A DNA stretch of 64,000 nt from Symbiodinium kawagutii (taxonomy: Eukaryota > Sar > Dinophyceae > Suessiales > Symbiodiniaceae): the NCBI GenBank assembly GCA_009767595.1, contig VSDK01002138.1, positions 839,931 through 903,930 of the forward strand. The letters run 5' to 3'. Positions within the stretch are counted from its first letter, which is position 1; each line of letters starts with the position of its first letter. A program made the position numbers and the translations under genes. Positions 30,548 to 42,074 of this stretch are shown here, one piece after another. The notes beneath the pieces are model-generated. The model saw only the letters and a program-made list of their open reading frames with translations. It was not told the DNA's origin and made no database searches.

Positions 30548-32670
30548 TACGACCGCAAAACGTACCAAGATCAAACCTACCAAAGCCAAACAGACCAGAG
30601 CAAAACGTACCAAGAGCAAAACGTACACGGTACCACACAGCAAAACGTACCAGGCACAAACGCACTAGAGCAAAACGTACCGCAGCAAAACGTACCAAGA
30701 GCAAAAGGTACGACCGCAAAACGTACCAAGATCAAACCTACCAAAGCCAAACAGACCAGAGCAAAACGTACCAAGAGCAAAACGTACACGGTACCACACA
30801 GCAAAACGTACCAGGCACAAACGCACTAGAGCAAAACGTACCGCAGCAAAACGTACCAAGAGCAAAAGGTACGACCGCAAAACGTACCAAGATCAAACCT
30901 ACCAAAGCCAAACAGACCAGAGCAAAACGTACCAAGAGCAAAACGTACACGGTACCACACAGCAAAACGTACCAGGCACAAACGCACTAGAGCAAAACGT
31001 ACCGCAGCAAAACGTACCAAGAGCAAAAGGTACGACCGCAAAACGTACCAAGATCAAACCTACCAAAGCCAAACAGACCAGAGCAAAACGTACCAAGAGC
31101 AAAACGTACACGGTACCACACAGCAAAACGTACCAGGCACAAACGCACTAGAGCAAAACGTACCGCAGCAAAACGTACCAAGAGCAAAAGGTACGACCGC
31201 AAAACGTACCAAGATCAAACCTACCAAAGCCAAACAGACCAGAGCAAAACGTACCAAGAGCAAAACGTACACGGTACCACACAGCAAAACGTACCAGGCA
31301 CAAACGCACTAGAGCAAAACGTACCGCAGCAAAACGTACCAAGAGCAAAAGGTACGACCGCAAAACGTACCAAGATCAAACCTACCAAAGCCAAACAGAC
31401 CAGAGCAAAACGTACCAAGAGCAAAACGTACACGGTACCACACAGCAAAACGTACCAGGCACAAACGCACTAGAGCAAAACGTACCGCAGCAAAACGTAC
31501 CAAGAGCAAAAGGTACGACCGCAAAACGTACCAAGATCAAACCTACCAAAGCCAAACAGACCAGAGCAAAACGTACCAAGAGCAAAACGTACACGGTACC
31601 ACACAGCAAAACGTACCAGGCACAAACGCACTAGAGCAAAACGTACCGCAGCAAAACGTACCAAGAGCAAAAGGTACGACCGCAAAACGTACCAAGATCA
31701 AACCTACCAAAGCCAAACAGACCAGAGCAAAACGTACCAAGAGCAAAACGTACACGGTACCACACAGCAAAACGTACCAGGCACAAACGCACTAGAGCAA
31801 AACGTACCGCAGCAAAACGTACCAAGAGCAAAAGGTACGACCGCAAAACGTACCAAGATCAAACCTACCAAAGCCAAACAGACCAGAGCAAAACGTACCA
31901 AGAGCAAAACGTACACGGTACCACACAGCAAAACGTACCAGGCACAAACGCACTAGAGCAAAACGTACCGCAGCAAAACGTACCAAGAGCAAAAGGTACG
32001 ACCGCAAAACGTACCAAGATCAAACCTACCAAAGCCAAACAGACCAGAGCAAAACGTACCAAGAGCAAAACGTACACGGTACCACACAGCAAAACGTACC
32101 AGGCACAAACGCACTAGAGCAAAACGTACCGCAGCAAAACGTACCAAGAGCAAAAGGTACGACCGCAAAACGTACCAAGATCAAACCTACCAAAGCCAAA
32201 CAGACCAGAGCAAAACGTACCAAGAGCAAAACGTACACGGTACCACACAGCAAAACGTACCAGGCACAAACGCACTAGAGCAAAACGTACCGCAGCAAAA
32301 CGTACCAAGAGCAAAAGGTACGACCGCAAAACGTACCAAGATCAAACCTACCAAAGCCAAACAGACCAGAGCAAAACGTACCAAGAGCAAAACGTACACG
32401 GTACCACACAGCAAAACGTACCAGGCACAAACGCACTAGAGCAAAACGTACCGCAGCAAAACGTACCAAGAGCAAAAGGTACGACCGCAAAACGTACCAA
32501 GATCAAACCTACCAAAGCCAAACAGACCAGAGCAAAACGTACCAAGAGCAAAACGTACACGGTACCACACAGCAAAACGTACCAGGCACAAACGCACTAG
32601 AGCAAAACGTACCGCAGCAAAACGTACCAAGAGCAAAAGGTACGACCGCAAAACGTACCAAGATCAAACC
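30548..32670 (+). repeat. 161-bp higher-order repeat, 13 periods
   Basis: TACGACCGCAAAACG recurs from 30548 to 32641, a distance of 2093 = 13 x 161, with no indel and essentially no substitution. Each unit holds about ten 15-bp monomers plus landmarks ACACGGTACCACACAGC and ACAAACGCACTAGAGC. It grew from the array before it. Confidence 0.95.
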
Positions 32671-32671
32671 T

Positions 32672-32800
32672 GATCTGCAGATGTGATGATGTGATGATCT
32701 AGATCTGCAGATGTGATGATGTGAAGATCTAGATCTGCAGATGTGATGATGTGATGATCTAGATCTGCAGATGTGATGATGTGAAGATGTTGATGTGCAG
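32672..32800. repeat. 30-bp tandem repeat, about 4 units
   Basis: GATCTGCAGATGTGATGATG starts at 32672, 32702, 32732 and 32762. Units alternate between GTGATGATCTA and GTGAAGATCTA endings. It directly abuts the 161-bp array. Confidence 0.93.
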
Positions 32801-33169
32801 ATGTTTATATACGGCTGCTTTTTTACGAAGAACCCTTCGCAGGCGCTCTCGGGAAAAACGCTTAGATATACATGTTGAAATTCGGGGGGAGACGTTGGGG
32901 CCTACCATTCCTTGGTTGACCCATCCGTGGAGGTCTGCAAAATGGCATAATGCATGAATAGGTAGCAAATTGGTGGGACCCATGCAAAACAGGATAGAAA
33001 AAACAAAGGACAAAAAAACAGAACATTCTCATGATCCATTTTGGCGGGCCCCAGCCGTAACGGCCTTTAGACATCCGAAACCCATTGCCATCCCAAAGCG
33101 TAACACAATGGTGGATCTCATGCGATTTAAAAAATCCTCTAGAATCCCAAGTCTTAGAAACATGGCAGG

Positions 33170-34016
33170 CCCCATCCAAGATTAAGACCCCCAATCCCAA
33201 AGCCTGGCACAAGGGCGGATCCCATTCAACGTACAGACCCTCCAATCCCAAGGCCTAGAAAATGGCGGATCCCATCCAACATAAAGACCATCAATCCCAA
33301 AGCCTATAGAAACAGGGCGGATCCCATCTAACATAAAGGCTCCCAATCCCAAGGCCTAGAAAAATGTCGGACCACATCTAACATACAAACCCCGACCCCA
33401 AAACCTAGCAAAAGATCGGGCCCCATCCAACATGAAGACCCTCAAATCCCAAAGCCTAGCACAAGGGTGGATCCCATCCAACATGAACACCCTCAAATCC
33501 CAAAGCCTAGCACAAGGGTGTATTCCATCCAACACAAAAACTCCCAATCCCAAGGCCCAGAAAAATGGTGGGCCCCATCCAACATGAGAACCCCAATCCC
33601 AAAGCCTAGCAAAACATCGGGTCCCTACCAACATAAACACCATAAAATCCGAAAGCCTAGCACAAGGGCGGATCCCGTCCAACACAAAGACACCCAATCC
33701 CAAGGATTAGAAAAATGACGGATCCCATCGAACATGAACACCCACAAATCCCAAAGCCTAGCACCAGGGCGGATCCCATCGAACACAAAAACTCCCGGCC
33801 CCATCCAACATGAAGACACCCAATGCCAAAGCTTAGCACAAGGGCGGATCCCATTCAACATACAGACCCTCCAATCCCAAGGCCTAGGAAAATGGTGGGC
33901 CCCATCCAACATAAAGATTCCCAATCCCAAAGCCTAGCACAAGGGCGGATCCCATCCAACATCAAGACCCCCAATCCCAAAGCCTAGCAAAAGGGCGGAT
34001 CCCAACCAACATGAAC
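33170..34016. repeat. ~54-bp minisatellite, about 15 diverged units
   Basis: Repeated CCCAATCCCAAAGCCTAG, CACAAGGGCGGATCCCATCC and AACATAAAGAC words. Because the period is often 54, minus frames give repeats such as CARLWDLRVFMLDGI. This is probably not a gene. Confidence 0.88.
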
Positions 34017-34344
34017 ACCTCCCACCAACATCGAGAGGTTTCGAGGGAGTTTGCAAAGTGGTGGGGTTTCTGGCATCGGAAATCAGAATACGATTGGTTC
34101 ATCGACTCGTTCTGCAAAAGGGAGGGGCCATCCGTACAGACTTCCCCACGAGATGAGTTTTAAGCATGAATTGCATCGAGTACGATGTCTGCAAAATGGT
34201 AGTTGCCGACGTCTGACTTTTTGAAAAATAAAATTAAGCTGCCAACAACCATTCTGTGGTGGGCCTCAAGGCCTACCATTCTGGGTGGTATATTTTAACG
34301 GGTATACTTAGATGCTATTGGAACATCCAAAACCGTCGCAATCA

Positions 34345-34720
34345 TGAGAGGTTTTCACGATTTTGACTTCTTAATGTGTTTGGCACAATGGCCACATGCA
34401 GTTTCTTGACATCTTAACTTGCACAGTGCCATAGGCTCCGCGCTTTACGATTTTGACTTTGAAAGCAGCACGGCTGCGTGCCAATTTTGTGCAGAGTTTT
34501 GGCCAGAGACCTCGGTCGCTTCACCCCGAGCCTACTTTTTGACATCTTTCGACCATCCCGGGACACAAAACTATTGAAGAGCAAAGAATTTCGCACCATT
34601 TCTTTCTGTCACACGCACGTGCATCTCTTTCTCTCTGGTCTCTTCTCACAGTCTACCTGCTGCAACTTTCCACAAGTTGGAAGTTTGACTGCACAATTTA
34701 CTTCGATCATATTAATTACC
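34345..34720. repeat. Dispersed family C, copy 1
   Basis: Contains TTTACGATTTTGACTTTGAA, GACACAAAACTATTGAAGAG, TTTCGCACCATTTCTTTCTG and GCAACTTTCCACAAGTTGGA. Diverged equivalents are found in the same order at 46440-46870. Confidence 0.7.
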
Positions 34721-34894
34721 ATGCTACTAGCGCTGCCAAAGCACATCAAACAGGAAACTATCAGCAACCGAGAATGCGAAGGCAGCAAAATCAGGCTCAA
34801 CGACTTCATCAACAAGAGCAGCACCAAAGAGAACAACAACGACGACAACGACCGAATGACGGCAGCAAAAGAACAGCAAGGACGGGAACAACAA

Positions 34895-34934
34895 CAACAA
34901 CAACAACAACAACAAGAACAACAAGAACAACAAG

Positions 34935-34969
<35 letters not shown>

Positions 34970-35108
34970 GAACAACAACAGCAACAACAACAACAAGAAC
35001 AACAAGAACAACAAGAACAACAAGAACAACAAGAACAACAAGAACAACAAGAACAACAAGAACAACAAGAACAACAAGAACAACAAGAACAACAACAAGA
35101 ACAACAAG

Positions 35109-35143
<35 letters not shown>

Positions 35144-35222
35144 GAACAACAACAGCAACAACAACAACAAGAACAACAAGAACAACAAGAACAACAAGAA
35201 CAACAAGAACAACAAGAACAAG

Positions 35223-35277
<55 letters not shown>

Positions 35278-35280
35278 GGA
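34895..35280. repeat. CAA/GAA trinucleotide array
   Basis: CAACAAGAACAACAA over about 385 bp, with two similar sub-blocks, a sign of segmental duplication. A 302-codon plus frame through it (poly-Gln/Glu after a unique N-terminal part from family C) is probably not a gene. Confidence 0.9.
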
Positions 35281-35289
35281 AAATCAAAA

Positions 35290-36075
35290 CCAAGAGCAAG
35301 CAACTCAGCAACCATGTCCTGGTGCAGGGCAGCAACCATCCCTAACCAAGTCTCGTTGGTTTGGTCGCTCGTCCCACAGGTCGTAGCCCAGGGGTTTAAA
35401 ACCGCCCCCTGAAACCACCAACCAGGCATTGACAACGACAACGCAACGCCGCGGTCAGGCGTCCGTGTAATCGGCCCAAAGCGTCGCCAGGGAACAACCG
35501 CTGTGGCCCTGACGAGTCAGTGGGATAATGGCCTGGCGAAGGTGGGGCCACGGGAATGCCCTCAGCATATCCAAAAGATTCTGCAGTTCCCAAGGGTTTG
35601 TAAGATGATTTGCATTGATTAATTGATGAATATTAACCATTATTAACCAGCCTATTGACAATCAAAAGATATGCAAAGCCATCATTGATCATCACCAACC
35701 AAGGTAAACCTCCAATTTTGATCGATTTTTGATGATTTTTGATGGTATGTCTTAGCATGCCATCTGCACATCAACATGAGGCGTGACATGGAGATTTGCC
35801 GAAATCAAGCTGCAAATTCTTGGCAATCAAAGGTGACTGTTGCCCCTTGCTGAGTCCATGGTTTTTCGTGGCAAACATTCCGACGAAATTGATGAATACA
35901 GGCATGTCTCGTGTGGCCTGTAATCTGGCACCTAATGCCGCCTAGTGCCCTACATCAACATACATCAACCACATCGCCATGTGGCAAACCCAACGCCTGT
36001 CGGACAACATCGTTGGTCTTGGACAATCGGGGGTCAAAGGTGGGCATGATCTGACGGTCCAGCCTCGGTCAACAG
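35290..36075. other. Spacer with a GC-rich island
   Basis: A GC-rich stretch at 35440-35600 is open on minus (GTAESFGYAEGIPVAPPSPG). The rest is TTGATGATTTTTGATG-type sequence. Weak. Confidence 0.3.
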
Positions 36076-36079
36076 GAAA

Positions 36080-36519
36080 ATGAAGAAGTATAGCAGTAAG
36101 CAAAGCTGGACAGGACATCTCACAGACTCTTCCCCGAAAAGAAGAAACGGAAGAAACATGAAATTAGAGAATCCTTCTGCTTACCTATTTTCACGGAAAC
36201 AAAAAAAGGAAAACATGATGACACATGAATGGGCCTGGGTTCTTTCAAAACATTTTGCCAGGTGTATGTCTCTCTTGGGCCTAGGTACACGCACAGACCT
36301 TCCTTGATCAATCGGTTCCTGAATTTTTTGTACAACACTGAGCCTATCTTAGCGAAGAAAATTAGTTGTCTGTTTCTGGTCATAACTCTAGAGGGCACAT
36401 CATCACAACTTCAATTTGACCATAAGCTGCGGATCAAGAGACAAATCCTCCCAAAACTTCAGAAGCTGGTGAAGGGTTACCCCACGAGAAGCCAAACTTT
36501 TGACGGTCGCATCATATAA
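36080..36519 (+). CDS. Coding-like region in two overlapping plus frames
   Basis: Frame one (36080-36307; Lys/Arg-rich, YLFSRKQKKENMMTHEWAW) overlaps frame two (36229-36519; RFLNFLYNTEPILAKKISCL, KLRIKRQILPKLQKLVKGYP). The switch between them could be a small intron or a frameshift. Composition is good and the minus strand is worse. It starts a run of plus-strand coding-like pieces to 39025. No family recognised. Confidence 0.42.
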
Positions 36520-37006
36520 TGCCTGGCAGGCGCAGGCGCAGGGTATCTTCTTTGCCATGGGGCATGTTCTCTGAGACTGAGAGGGTCATCTAAGATGTAA
36601 TGACATGGATTTCTCAAGACTACCCTCTGACTTCAGACAACTGCCACTCAAGTGGAATGATGCATGGATGCATGCCATGTCCTTCCAAACGTGGCCAGTA
36701 CACTTGGTCATCTTCTGTTAGGTCATCCGAAAGCCGGGATGAAGAAGTACCTGAGCAACACAGCTCATCCCGGCCAAAAGCTGCAGTGACATCATAGCAA
36801 ATCAAAAAGGATTGTCATCAGAAGGCTTCGAGAAAAATTGAAAAAACAACAGCTGGGCAACCGGAGAGGAGGGAACCGAAAGCCAGCGGTTCAAAAAGAG
36901 ATGTACAACCTAGAAAACACAGCATAATGTGAAATACGTGGACCATATTGCAGCAATATTTGTTACATTTTGTGTGATCTGCTATTGATGCTATTGTATT
37001 TGTGTC

Positions 37007-37286
37007 AGAAAGCATGGTCGCCACAAACCAGAGCTCTAGCGAGGAATCTGGAGATGGAAGGGTGAAGGTTAGAGGTAGATCTGTGGGGATACCGCAGGTG
37101 CGCTTGGGAAAAAATTGCGTTGCACTGAGGGCACAGCAAGCAAAGGAGAGGAACCTTGGGAAAATAATTAGTCCAGGAAGCTGTGTGGAGGCATTCGCAT
37201 TGCATGCTCTTGGACAGCAGTCTTGTGGAGAAACTGAGTTGGAACAACTTTTGGGAGACTGCTGCCTGATGTGTAGACATATGTAG
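37007..37286 (+). CDS. Exon-like region, about 93 codons
   Basis: A good acceptor (TTGTATTTGTGTCAG) is followed by AAAGCATGG... and an open frame to TAG: SSSEESGDGRVKVRGRSVGI, LRAQQAKERNLGKIISPGS, GETELEQLLGDCC. A 245-codon minus frame (36818-37555) covers it but is Cys/Ser/Phe-rich like an antisense frame, so plus is preferred. Unknown protein. Confidence 0.45.
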
Positions 37287-37401
37287 ACATGCTCGTACAC
37301 TGTAGCCAAAGAATTGCGTGCAGAATGGAGGCATGCGTCACGCTTGGACGAATCCGATGGTGAAACGTGGGCAAATCTCACGCAAAGTCGGATGACAACG
37401 G

Positions 37402-37848
37402 GTGACAACTGACACAGTTCACCCTCTACCTTGGTCACCATCCGGGAAACTGGCCAGGAAATTGCGACCAACTGGGCCTCCCAAAGCCCATGAAACTGAC
37501 CCACAAATACTTCCGCCCTCAGACTGTTCTCCGCGCTCACTGCTTCGTGCGACAATTCGAGTCATGCTACAGCCAACCAAACATAGAGAGGACCGTAGGG
37601 AACCCCCACGTAAACCCCAATCTAACAACCTCCCAAGATCCTCTGCTTCCTCTGCATTCTCGGGCTTCCTGTATCTCTGCCCCATGCACTCCGCAAGACG
37701 CTTCATCTTCCCAAATTTGCATGGCGCCACTCTAGACTACACACCTCCTCCCAACATTTTCATTTTTCAATTTCCATTCATTACGACACATCCACATTTC
37801 CTTTCCACGCGTCACGATATTTCACAACGCCTTCGGCTCCCGTTTTGA
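37402..37848. other. Coding-like region, strands conflict
   Basis: A plus frame has 148 codons (Pro/Arg/Ser-rich) and a minus frame 37419-37730 has 103 codons (MKRLAECMGQRYRKPENAEE, AEDLGRLLDWGLRGG). The minus composition is more natural. Unresolved. Confidence 0.33.
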
Positions 37849-38568
37849 CTGGCAAAGATCAGCATCTGCTGGCTCTAAACGCTTTGTGTCCCATCCCCCT
37901 CCTCCGGAAACCTTTCCACTTTTTGAGCCGCTCTGCAAATATGAGAACTATAGAGGGAACCGATACACGAGCTGCAAAACGCTTCCTCTGCCACCCTCCT
38001 CTCCACCGAACTGCGAGATTTTGGGCTCCTCACCCCAAACTTCGTAACTCACTTTGTTCGCAAGGCCGAACTGTCCAGCCATCTTGGCTGGTGTTTGTAA
38101 ATAGCCAAGGGAAGAGGTGGCAAAAGAGAAAGGGTCGAACAGTACATGTAATACCATAGTTACAGTAGCAGAAAAGGCAACTCAAAGAGAAAATTGAAGT
38201 CAATAAAGAGGCAAACGAAGTCAATAAGAGGGGAGACAACACAGGAGAAGTCGTTGAAAGGTCGATGTGGTTTCCAGCAACTTCTGAGGAAAAGAACATG
38301 AGAAGGAGAAAGAGCCGACAGAATAGTGCATACCAATGTCCCACAATCCTACTTAAAAGAAACAAACACAGGAATCACCAGGGCAAAAGCAACAAGATTG
38401 ACTCAAAGTGTCCTCTTGTATGAAAGCCGCAGCAGGTACCAAGTTTTGCTGCGCTTGGACGTGCAAGTGAACTTGAGGCCAAGGGTAGGTGACAAAAGGG
38501 CTCTGCATGGCAACAGGAAGAGACAACAGGATCCAAAAGGACACTTAGGTGCTGATAGACTTGAATAA
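37845..38568 (+). CDS. Coding-like plus-strand pieces
   Basis: Open frames follow one another: 37845-38159 (LLALNALCPIPLLRKPFHFL) and 38326-38568 (TRLTQSVLLYESRSRYQVLL, RVGDKRALHGNRKRQQD). An unlisted frame at about 38200-38420 joins them (KEANEVNKRGDNTGEVVERS). Minus frames here are hydrophobic antisense types. Probably exons of one gene with 38682-39025. Not recognised. Confidence 0.4.
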
Positions 38569-38681
38569 TTCGGATGTTCATTGGGTTGGTGGCTCCCATG
38601 GGAAATCGTGCCCGTCCCCTGCAATTGATTTACATTTATCATTCCAAACTTAAAGCAAGAGCAACTTCAGCTAGCTGACGC

Positions 38682-39025
38682 TAGTTTTAGTACTAGATGC
38701 AGCAATATTCGTAACTTTTCAAGAAGAATGGACAAAGTCACGAAAAGGCCACATAGATTTGGGCAAACTGATATGTCGAGCTAATAGCACAATCGATGCT
38801 GAACAAAGAAATGCTGCAAGAATCAAGACACGCGTTGAGCTTCTGGTCTCCATAGCTCTCTCTTCTGTGTCCATATCAGGCGGTGTCCCTTGCCAGATAA
38901 TGCCTGCAACGTGGCCATGCCAAGAGATCAAGCAAGTAGCATTTGATCTAGCAATCTGTGAAGCTGAACGTCCACTTCACAACAGGTGGCAAATGCTTCA
39001 CAAGTTGAACGAGCAGATGCTTTGA
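38682..39025 (+). CDS. 115-codon coding-like region, probable 3' end of a gene
   Basis: After TTCAGCTAG the plus frame is open to TGA at 39025. Segments: TLVLVLDAAIFVTFQEEWTK, IDAEQRNAARIKTRVELLVS and AFDLAICEAERPLHNRW. It has a hydrophobic start, charged middle and no rival minus frame of note. It converges on the minus frame ending at 39037, with 11 bases between stops. Family not recognised. Confidence 0.52.
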
Positions 39026-39036
39026 ACACGTGCTTT

Positions 39037-39447
39037 TCATCGAAGCAACCATGTGTCAGAACGAGCACAGTTTGAGGACCATGAAATCAACAAATTTGAA
39101 AGCAATGCACTCAAACTTTCAATCGACCAGTTTTCCTCGCAATGTCCACTTCTGAAAACGAACAAGCTTTCGACCGTTTTAAAATAGCTTCTTGGCTTCC
39201 CAGGAATGGATAAGGCACCAATTCTTGATGATTTTGCAGGGTTTTCCTCCTCGATAAAATATGTAAAAATATGGCGGTGTTCAAGCCTGCGAACTGTTTG
39301 ATTGCCGTGCTTACCATCAACAGTTTCATCTAAATCAAAGTGGCTTGATCCTCCTGGTTGGTCAATCGATTTGGATGAAAAATCGCGCATGCCCATGCAC
39401 CCAAACATATTTTTGCATACATTCACTGCAGGCATAAATATGAACAT
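39037..39447 (-). CDS. 136-codon minus-strand coding-like region
   Basis: The minus frame (MFGCMGMRDFSSKSID, HIFTYFIEEENPAKSSRIGA, VFRSGHCEENWSIESL) ends at TGA 39037. A donor-like GATG|GTAAGC lies inside, so exon 1 could end early. The N-terminal part borders ACATTACAT repeat, so the true start is uncertain. Family not recognised. Confidence 0.48.
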   Translation of the reverse strand: MFIFMPAVNVCKNMFGCMGMRDFSSKSIDQPGGSSHFDLDETVDGKHGNQTVRRLEHRHIFTYFIEEENPAKSSRIGALSIPGKPRSYFKTVESLFVFRSGHCEENWSIESLSALLSNLLISWSSNCARSDTWLLR

Positions 39448-39449
39448 TA

Positions 39450-40020
39450 TTGAGCATGCACTACATCACATTACAGTAAATTACATTACATGACCTTACA
39501 CTACATCTGCACATGTGCCCATCAATAGATGTTGCAGTATTATGATGAGACATCCGTGCGTAAATTTCGTAAATCACATGTATCTTTATATTAATTAAAT
39601 GCGCTATAGCCTCTACAAGTATGATTCTCTACATTATGTATATCACATAAATCCGTTGCATAGAGTAAAATGAAATATGTTGCATGTCGTTAAATGAGGG
39701 TATACTACGTTGCGCACATAACACATCATAATTAAGAAACATACGTTGTACTACATACAAGGAATACACACCAAAACCTATTACCATCATTTACCATCCA
39801 TGGCAGTGTGCAATCATATTTGCGCACATTACATTGCTTTCATTGCTTTTCATCAAACGCTGTAATCGCAAATAATACTAGCAAAAACATGCAACACGTA
39901 ATTACAGTACATGAAATGCAAGCATGTTATGTATTGTTATATGTAGTACATGCACTGCATACAATACATACAATAGATGCCACGGCGATATATACAGTAC
40001 TTGCAACATGCGATGCAATA
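39450..40020. repeat. ACATTACAT-rich domain
   Basis: Built from TTACATTACAT, CATACAT and ACATGCA words like 24880-26120. Confidence 0.65.
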
Positions 40021-40032
40021 TGCAACATTGCA

Positions 40033-40205
40033 TGGTTGTTCATCAAAAAGAGCAGGCCCCGCTCTGCGTGTTTTTCTCGCGGGCTATGTTTCGGGAATTT
40101 TCGGGATATACGTTCCATGGGTCCGTTTCGAGGGCATCTTTCGCAGCAGTTGAACATGCAAGTCTCACTGCTTGGGAGGTTTCTCAACAAAAGAAACAAC
40201 CATAG
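40033..40205 (+). CDS. Exon-like island within low-complexity DNA
   Basis: A plus frame open to TAG: VVHQKEQAPLCVFFSRAM, FHGSVSRASFAAVEHASL, TAWEVSQQKKQP. A minus frame is also open. Flanks are ACATTACAT-type sequence. Not recognised. Confidence 0.38.
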
Positions 40206-40831
40206 GCACTCACACGACATTAGATGAATGCACGTGTTACTTTGCATTATATTGGGTTGGCTTGCATTGGTTTTTCTAAAGCATATGTGCACAGACTTCA
40301 TTATAAAAATGCAGCACAATCATAAGTATATGAAGAACGTATCACATGCATCACTAGGTAACACATTGGAAGATTATATGCTGAATAAAATTCTCAGAGC
40401 GATCCCCACCGTGACATTTCAAAACATGCTATAGTACATACCAAAAACACAATGGATAGAAGATGATAGAAGAAGGCGTGGTGGGGACATGTTTTGAAAT
40501 GTCATTGTGGGAACTTTGTCCTTCTACAAGCCCAATTGCAAGCACCACATGATTGTCGTGTCCAAAGAAAAGTCTTTTCTGAGACGCATGCCTAGGTAAC
40601 TCGCCATTCATCTCATTCCACTTGCAATTATCTTATGCTTCGCCTACAAATGACACCTTTCCATACCCCCATGGTCTCGAAGCAGCTGGTGGACTGGGTT
40701 TTCTGCTGGCAGATGTACTTCGATAGGTTCGCCGCTGCAGAGATGATCTTAGAGCAAATTGCAAGCTGACCTTGTAAATTGGAAATACTAAATTTTATGA
40801 CCTTGGAAATGCTAAAGAACATTAAAGAACA

Positions 40832-41210
40832 TTGTATGTCAGAAAATTGGAAATTACGAATGACCTATTTCTCGAATTCTTTCTGACATTCTGTCTGGCA
40901 TATATTCTGACATTCTGTCAAGGACGAGCGTTCCATCTGCAAGGGATGCATCGAGGAGCAAAGATATTCTATCTGACCTGTGCTCTTCGGCATTCTGGGA
41001 GGGCCCACTGCGATCGGAAGCTTGCGGTTGAGGTCTGGCGAGGAGAAGGAGCAGGCGGAAACGATGGAGACAAAAAGCTCTGATATAATCAAACAACTCG
41101 CACCTGACAGGTGGAGAAATACACCGCCATTACAATACATTTCACTACCTTCCGGAGATTACAGCATAAGATCACACTTTACATCACTTTACATTATAAA
41201 GATGCATTAA
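40832..41210. other. Coding-like region, several frames open
   Basis: Two plus frames (the second: SLRLRSGEEKEQAETMETKS, SDIIKQLAPDRWRNT) and two minus frames overlap. A short internal repeat GACATTCTGTC occurs at 40884 and 40909. Strand unresolved. Confidence 0.3.
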
Positions 41211-41385
41211 TTACTTAATATTACGTATATTTCATACATTTCATACATTACACTGGGGTACAGTAAATCACGTGCATTACATCCATTACATAAACTGCAC
41301 GCAGTCATGACATACATGACACATGGAAAACCCTCAAACATCTGATCGTATTTGCAAGCACACATGCAGTAATACTTACTGACAC

Positions 41386-41444
41386 ACATACATACATACA
41401 TACATACATACATACATACATACATACATACATACATACATACA
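41386..41444. repeat. (CATA)n microsatellite
   Basis: About 14 CATA units inside ACATTACAT-type sequence (41190-41520). Confidence 0.95.
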
Positions 41445-41744
41445 TGCATAATCACATTACATCACATCATATTTGCATTGAATTATATACATTACTTGCA
41501 TACCTTACCATACCTTACCCACACCAGTCTTGACAAGACCGTATGCAACAGAACCAAAACATGTCCATCGTCAGCCTGACATCAAAGCTAGGCCGATGGC
41601 GTTCAGTATCAAGTCCACACGCCGGAAGCAGCCACCGACGAACCACAGCGGGCCTCGACTCAAACTGAGAAACCGTGCCCCTTAATGCCACTCTCGCGGC
41701 TGGAAGATCACTCTGGGACTATGTGGTGATAAGGGTCTTGGGTC

Positions 41745-42074
41745 TTGAGGCTAGCGGTCCGAGTTGAAGTATTGAGGCTTCATGCTACCAAAAACACTGA
41801 CCAGAAACCGATTCGAGGAGAGAGAAAGAGAGAGAAATTGGAAGATTTGGAAGGCACATGGAAAACGCGTAGACGTGTTTTAATGGCATATCTAAATCTG
41901 ACGACCCTGCGGATCTATGCGGTCTACAAAATTGTTTGGACAAGCCTGGAGCTTGGAAGGTGGTGGGCAATCCACCTTTCTGACCAGCAAATGGTGACGC
42001 TGAATGCTGCTTGGGAACCGCGCCATGCGACCAGCGGGCAATTTTGCGTAACGGCTAAACAGCTTCACGGTTGA
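41745..42074 (+). CDS. 109-codon coding-like ORF
   Basis: The plus frame has a basic N-terminal part (RGERKREKLEDLEGTWKTRR) and a mixed C-terminal half (LTTLRIYAVYKIVWTSLELG, FCVTAKQLHG), ending in TGA. The opposite strand offers only a 61-codon frame. It starts with TTG, so the true start or acceptor lies upstream. Family not recognised. Confidence 0.5.
   Translation: MRLAVRVEVLRLHATKNTDQKPIRGERKREKLEDLEGTWKTRRRVLMAYLNLTTLRIYAVYKIVWTSLELGRWWAIHLSDQQMVTLNAAWEPRHATSGQFCVTAKQLHG

Noticed and set aside
29531..30829. 432-codon ORF
   Set aside because: Entirely made of the 15-bp tandem array; open only because the unit lacks stops.
30548..32670. CRISPR array
   Set aside because: Period is 161 bp with no unique spacers and the genome is eukaryotic; it is a satellite.
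34478..35386. 302-codon Gln/Glu-rich ORF
   Set aside because: Its N-terminal part lies in dispersed repeat C and the rest is a trinucleotide array.
36818..37555. 245-codon minus frame, the longest non-repetitive ORF
   Set aside because: Rich in Cys, Ser and Phe in an antisense-like way, and it covers a better plus exon with a good acceptor at 37006.
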